From assembly GCA_030452025.1 (NCBI GenBank), contig JAKDNC010000137.1, positions 1 through 8,133 on the forward strand: DNA of 8,133 nucleotides, in the 5' to 3' direction. Each line of letters opens with the position of its first letter. Position 1 is the stretch's first letter. The notes under the pieces are model-generated. The model had not been told where the DNA came from. It was given only the letters and a program-made list of their open reading frames with translations, and searched no databases. Source of the DNA: Nocardioides sp. Lineage in GTDB: Bacteria > Actinomycetota > Actinomycetes > Propionibacteriales > Nocardioidaceae. The position numbers and the translations under genes are program-made. Shown here piece after piece: positions 5,980 through 8,133 of this stretch.

Positions 5980-6363
5980 ATGGGGGCCAAGACCGGACTG
6001 CTGAGCAGCGTGCTCGTGACACTGCTGACTATCGGCGTCGCAAGCGGCTGTGGGAAGGCCCGATGCACTGCGATGTCGGTGGCTAGCTTGGAGTTCGTGG
6101 CCGACGTGACCAGTATGTCCGAAGTGGGGGAACGAACGATGCTTGACGGTGGCGGCGCCTGTGCGACCCTCGAAGGGCAGGGCGACCGAATCGAGGTTTG
6201 TCAGTTCACCTCCACCGAGGCGCAAAGAACACGCCTGACCGCCGAGCCAGAAGCAGTGGCCTTCGAAGCCGGTCTACCCATGACGGTTCTGGCTGACGCC
6301 CCGGAGTCTGCCGAACATGTGGCCGAAACCGTGCAGGCTGAACTTCCTATGGTCTGCGCATAG
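5980..6363 (+). CDS. Small cysteine-rich lipoprotein of unknown function
   Basis: The 127-residue product begins with a short basic n-region (MGAKTG), a hydrophobic core (LLSSVLVTLLTIGV) and the lipobox VASGC with C24. Export, lipid attachment and anchoring on the outer face of the membrane are therefore predicted. The mature part is about 104 residues, acidic, with four further cysteines (C29, C61, C74, C126) that could form two disulfides outside the cell. No known domain is recognised. The ATG at 5980 has AGGA six bases upstream. The secreted protease gene starts 74 bp downstream on the same strand, so the two may be read together as well as from the inner promoter. The small, disulfide-rich, surface-anchored design would fit a binding partner or inhibitor of the protease, but that is inference from position only. 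Confidence 0.75.
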   Translation: MGAKTGLLSSVLVTLLTIGVASGCGKARCTAMSVASLEFVADVTSMSEVGERTMLDGGGACATLEGQGDRIEVCQFTSTEAQRTRLTAEPEAVAFEAGLPMTVLADAPESAEHVAETVQAELPMVCA

Positions 6364-6370
6364 CCCACCA

Positions 6371-6400
6371 TTGTGACATGGCTCACATTTTTGATATGGT
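6371..6400 (+). promoter_or_regulatory. Probable protease promoter overlapped by a CRP/GlxR-type operator
   Basis: TGTGA-CATGGC-TCACA (6372-6387) has both half-sites identical to the cAMP-receptor-protein consensus TGTGA-N6-TCACA, also used by actinobacterial GlxR/Crp regulators. A -35-like TTGTGA (6371-6376) overlaps its left half, and a -10-like TATGGT (6395-6400) follows after 18 bases. This would put the transcript start near 6407, about 30 bases before the ATG. A regulator covering the -35 would be expected to repress, although activation cannot be excluded. The operator match is seen directly; the promoter boxes are only fair. Confidence 0.6.
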
Positions 6401-6437
6401 GCCGGGCCACCCTGGACCTCTGTAGGACGTGAGATTC

Positions 6438-7739
6438 ATGAATCACAAGCCCCGGATCGGGCTGGCATCGGCCGCTATCATCACCGCCGCCATGGGCTTT
6501 GCAGCCGCACCTGCTTCATCAGCGCCAGCACCGGTTGACCCTTGGGCCTCGCTCGCTGCGACGCCGACCGACCAGTCTCCTCAAGCCCGAGTTGAACCGA
6601 TGGTGGAACCCAATCCTTCCCCCACAGACGTCACTGCAGCGACTGCCCAAGCAGTCTCAGCTGCTTGGGCCATGCGTGGAGTCAACGAGGTGGTGTGGGA
6701 TGGCGACGCCGAGGAGGTGACCATCTACACCTCGGGTGAAGTTTCACGAACATCTCGGCACCTGGCGGATGTTGCCGCAGGAGTGAAAGTCGAGGTCGTC
6801 AAGTCCTACCGCTCGGTGGCTGAACTCGAACATATTGTGCGGCAGTTCACCGATGAGTTCGGCCAGTTTGCTGACGGAACTCGATTGGGAGGCTGGCATC
6901 CCTCTCACGATGGGTCACAAATTCATCTTGAAGTCGCCGACGAGGCCTTTAAGTCCCGCGACACCAAGATCCCCGCGGAGGTCGATGGTGTCGTGATCGA
7001 CGTCAAGTTCGGGATCGAATACGAGCCAGCTCTGCGAGTCGACAACACAACCGGTGTAGCAGGTGGTGCACTCATGCAGGGCCAAGGTAGCGCCTGCACC
7101 ACCGGTTTCCCGATCGGTCGCTCCGACGGTGCAGTCGGGAACCTATCAGCAGATCATTGCGGATCAGGAATGGGTAACGACTGGACATGGGGAACCTCCA
7201 CACACTTGGTTGGAGTGACGAGCGGTCAGGCATACACCGGGCCCAGTTCCAGCACCGATCTTGAGATGTATGTCCTCGGAGACAGTTCCGCGGCCTACAT
7301 CGGCTGGGGCAGTCACGTGAGCTGGGGTTATCTCCCGATCAACGGCTACTTTGCGGCAGCGGTGGGCTACGACATCTGCTACAGCGGTGCATTCTCAGGA
7401 TCGGTCTGTTTAAACGAGGTCACCACGACCAACCAGTTCGTGTGCTATGGACTGAGCCTGCCGTGCTACACAGTCACCCGCACCGAACAAGCATCCGGAT
7501 CACCGGCAGTCGGGAACGGCGACAGCGGCGGTCCCGCCGGACTGGTCACAACGCGACCGAGCGACGGCCGAACCGGCTTCTACGGGACCGGAATTATCAG
7601 CGGCATGACCAACGCATCAAGCACTTGCGCAGGTGAACCATCATCCGCAACACGCGAGTGCTCTGATATTGCACTCTTTGCACCGGTCGAGAAGTTCATC
7701 AACAACAATGTTGTCTGGTTCGTTGGATATCTTCCCTGA
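6438..7739 (+). CDS. Secreted chymotrypsin-like serine protease with pro-region (S1 family)
   Basis: This is predicted to be an exported peptidase made as a 433-residue pre-pro-enzyme. A signal peptide covers about residues 1-29 (MNHKPRIGLASAAIITAAMG, likely cleavage after SSA). A pro-region of about 170 residues follows; it includes repeated small alpha/beta units like those in streptogrisin/alpha-lytic protease precursors (VVWDGDAEEVTIYTSG, GSQIHLEVADEAF). The catalytic domain starts near residue 205. The triad is H240 in LSADHCGSG, D274 in SSTDLEMYVL and S363 in GNGDSGGPAG, all with normal context. Eight cysteines in the mature part suggest up to four disulfides. The ATG at 6438 is preferred because AGGA is ten bases upstream; the in-frame GTG at 6429 would sit only one base after that signal. 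Its promoter region carries a CRP/GlxR-type site, and a strong hairpin follows the stop. The substrate cannot be read from the sequence. Confidence 0.88.
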   Translation: MNHKPRIGLASAAIITAAMGFAAAPASSAPAPVDPWASLAATPTDQSPQARVEPMVEPNPSPTDVTAATAQAVSAAWAMRGVNEVVWDGDAEEVTIYTSGEVSRTSRHLADVAAGVKVEVVKSYRSVAELEHIVRQFTDEFGQFADGTRLGGWHPSHDGSQIHLEVADEAFKSRDTKIPAEVDGVVIDVKFGIEYEPALRVDNTTGVAGGALMQGQGSACTTGFPIGRSDGAVGNLSADHCGSGMGNDWTWGTSTHLVGVTSGQAYTGPSSSTDLEMYVLGDSSAAYIGWGSHVSWGYLPINGYFAAAVGYDICYSGAFSGSVCLNEVTTTNQFVCYGLSLPCYTVTRTEQASGSPAVGNGDSGGPAGLVTTRPSDGRTGFYGTGIISGMTNASSTCAGEPSSATRECSDIALFAPVEKFINNNVVWFVGYLP

Positions 7740-7742
7740 TCT

Positions 7743-7771
7743 GACGCGAAGATTCGCAGAATCTTCGCGTC
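7743..7771 (+). terminator. Terminator hairpin after the protease gene
   Basis: GACGCGAAGATTC and GAATCTTCGCGTC make a perfect 13-bp stem with a GCA loop, starting three bases after the protease stop. No clear T-run follows. It separates the protease from the convergent gene on the right. Confidence 0.8.
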
Positions 7772-7842
7772 CCGCGGTACGCCAAGGAACGAAGGCGCCG
7801 CGTTGCTGACCAGTCAGATAGACCGAGCCCGATGACCTGATA

Positions 7843-7887
7843 AGTAGGCACTCCCGATTCACGTACACAGAGTCAGGAGTGCCTACT
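7843..7887 (-). terminator. Long-arm hairpin at the 3' end of the reductase-like gene
   Basis: AGTAGGCACTCC (7843-7854) and GGAGTGCCTACT (7876-7887) are perfect 12-base arms around a 21-base loop. The minus-strand gene's stop (7873-7875) lies inside the loop, so one arm is coding. On the minus strand the hairpin is followed by TTATC. It may act as a terminator in both directions between the convergent genes. The large loop is unusual for a simple terminator. Confidence 0.5.
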
Positions 7888-8133
7888 CTTGCCATGGAGT
7901 TCAGTCATGTCTCGGTAGCGGCGGGCCGTGGCCACATCTTCGCGTAGTTGTGGCGCTGTGCGACGGGCGACGTAACCGGGTGTGTCGCGCTGGATGCGCC
8001 ACCCTTCGGCGAGTTCGCCAAGGTCGACTATGTCGAAGCCGATTGTGTCGATGAATTCGGTCACGGCCTGGCGTGCGGCGTGGTCGTTACCGGCGACGAT
8101 CAGTGCTCGACGCTCCAGCGAACCGGCCGGAAG
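7873..8133 (-). CDS. C-terminal part of a probable NADP/F420-dependent oxidoreductase (5' end outside the window)
   Basis: The frame is open to the right edge, so only the last 86 residues are seen. The visible sequence reads LPAGSLERRALIVAGNDHAA, then VTEFIDTIGFDIVDLGEL, AEGWRIQRDTPGYV and a basic, polar tail. The blocks VAGND, the helix-strand IDTIGFDIVDLG, and LAEGWRIQRDTPGY resemble the end of NADPH-dependent F420 reductase-like proteins, Rossmann-fold enzymes that pass hydride between NADP and a deazaflavin or other acceptor in the cytoplasm. The nucleotide-binding GxGxxG motif would be in the missing N-terminal part, so the subfamily and cofactor cannot be confirmed. The GTG at 8064 is not a likely start. 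It is convergent with the protease gene. Confidence 0.7.
   Translation of the reverse strand, partial: LPAGSLERRALIVAGNDHAARQAVTEFIDTIGFDIVDLGELAEGWRIQRDTPGYVARRTAPQLREDVATARRYRDMTELHGKSRHS

Noticed and set aside
6429..6437. GTG at 6429 as the protease start
   Set aside because: AGGA at 6424-6427 would be only one base away; the ATG at 6438 has a normal ten-base spacing and gives a standard signal peptide.
1..8133. CRISPR array, toxin-antitoxin pair or anti-phage system
   Set aside because: No regularly spaced repeats, Cas-like proteins or paired small toxin/antitoxin genes could be recognised.

Overview
This is a high-GC window with mostly GGAG/AAGGA ribosome-binding sites, GTG as well as ATG starts, and genes typical of Actinobacteria. 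These are a DprA, an IS982-type transposase, a small excisionase-integrase module, a secreted chymotrypsin-like protease with a pro-region, and a probable F420/NADP-type reductase. A soil-, skin- or dairy-type actinobacterium, perhaps Propionibacteriaceae, is my best guess, but the sequence alone does not fix the genus.

Layout. (1) 3-1280, plus strand: the C-terminal part of a cell-surface protein with prenyltransferase/squalene-cyclase-like repeats and one C-terminal membrane anchor. (2) 1317-2348, minus strand: dprA, convergent with the first gene, with an intact Rossmann core but an unusual short basic tail. (3) 2386-3435: an intact IS982-type insertion sequence with perfect 24-bp inverted repeats, sitting 37 bp upstream of the dprA start and facing away from it. 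(4) 3436-3880: a gene-poor stretch with traces of decayed minus-strand coding sequence and two perfect DnaA boxes in direct repeat. (5) 3881-5587, plus strand: a compact operon of a 47-codon ORF with a strong Shine-Dalgarno, an AlpA/MerR-like excisionase whose ATG overlaps that ORF's stop, and a tyrosine integrase, closed by a 10-bp GC-rich hairpin. (6) 5588-5979: a non-coding stretch with several small dyads. (7) 5980-7739, plus strand: a small cysteine-rich lipoprotein followed by a secreted S1 protease, closed by a 13-bp stem terminator. Between the two lies a perfect CRP/GlxR-type operator overlapping a probable promoter. (8) 7873-8133, minus strand: the C-terminal end of an NADP/F420-dependent reductase-like protein, with a long hairpin at its end.

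How it fits together. The centre (about 2390-5640) looks like mobile or remodelled DNA: an IS, a broken region and a cargo-free integrase/excisionase module, placed between a chromosomal competence gene and an export/secretion locus. The right part looks like an ordinary secreted-protease locus whose protease is probably under cAMP-responsive control. I do not see a clearly new multi-gene system. The points most worth a second look are the SD-driven 47-codon ORF coupled to the excisionase, the paired DnaA boxes beside it, the CRP/GlxR site at the protease promoter, and the lipoprotein-protease pair.
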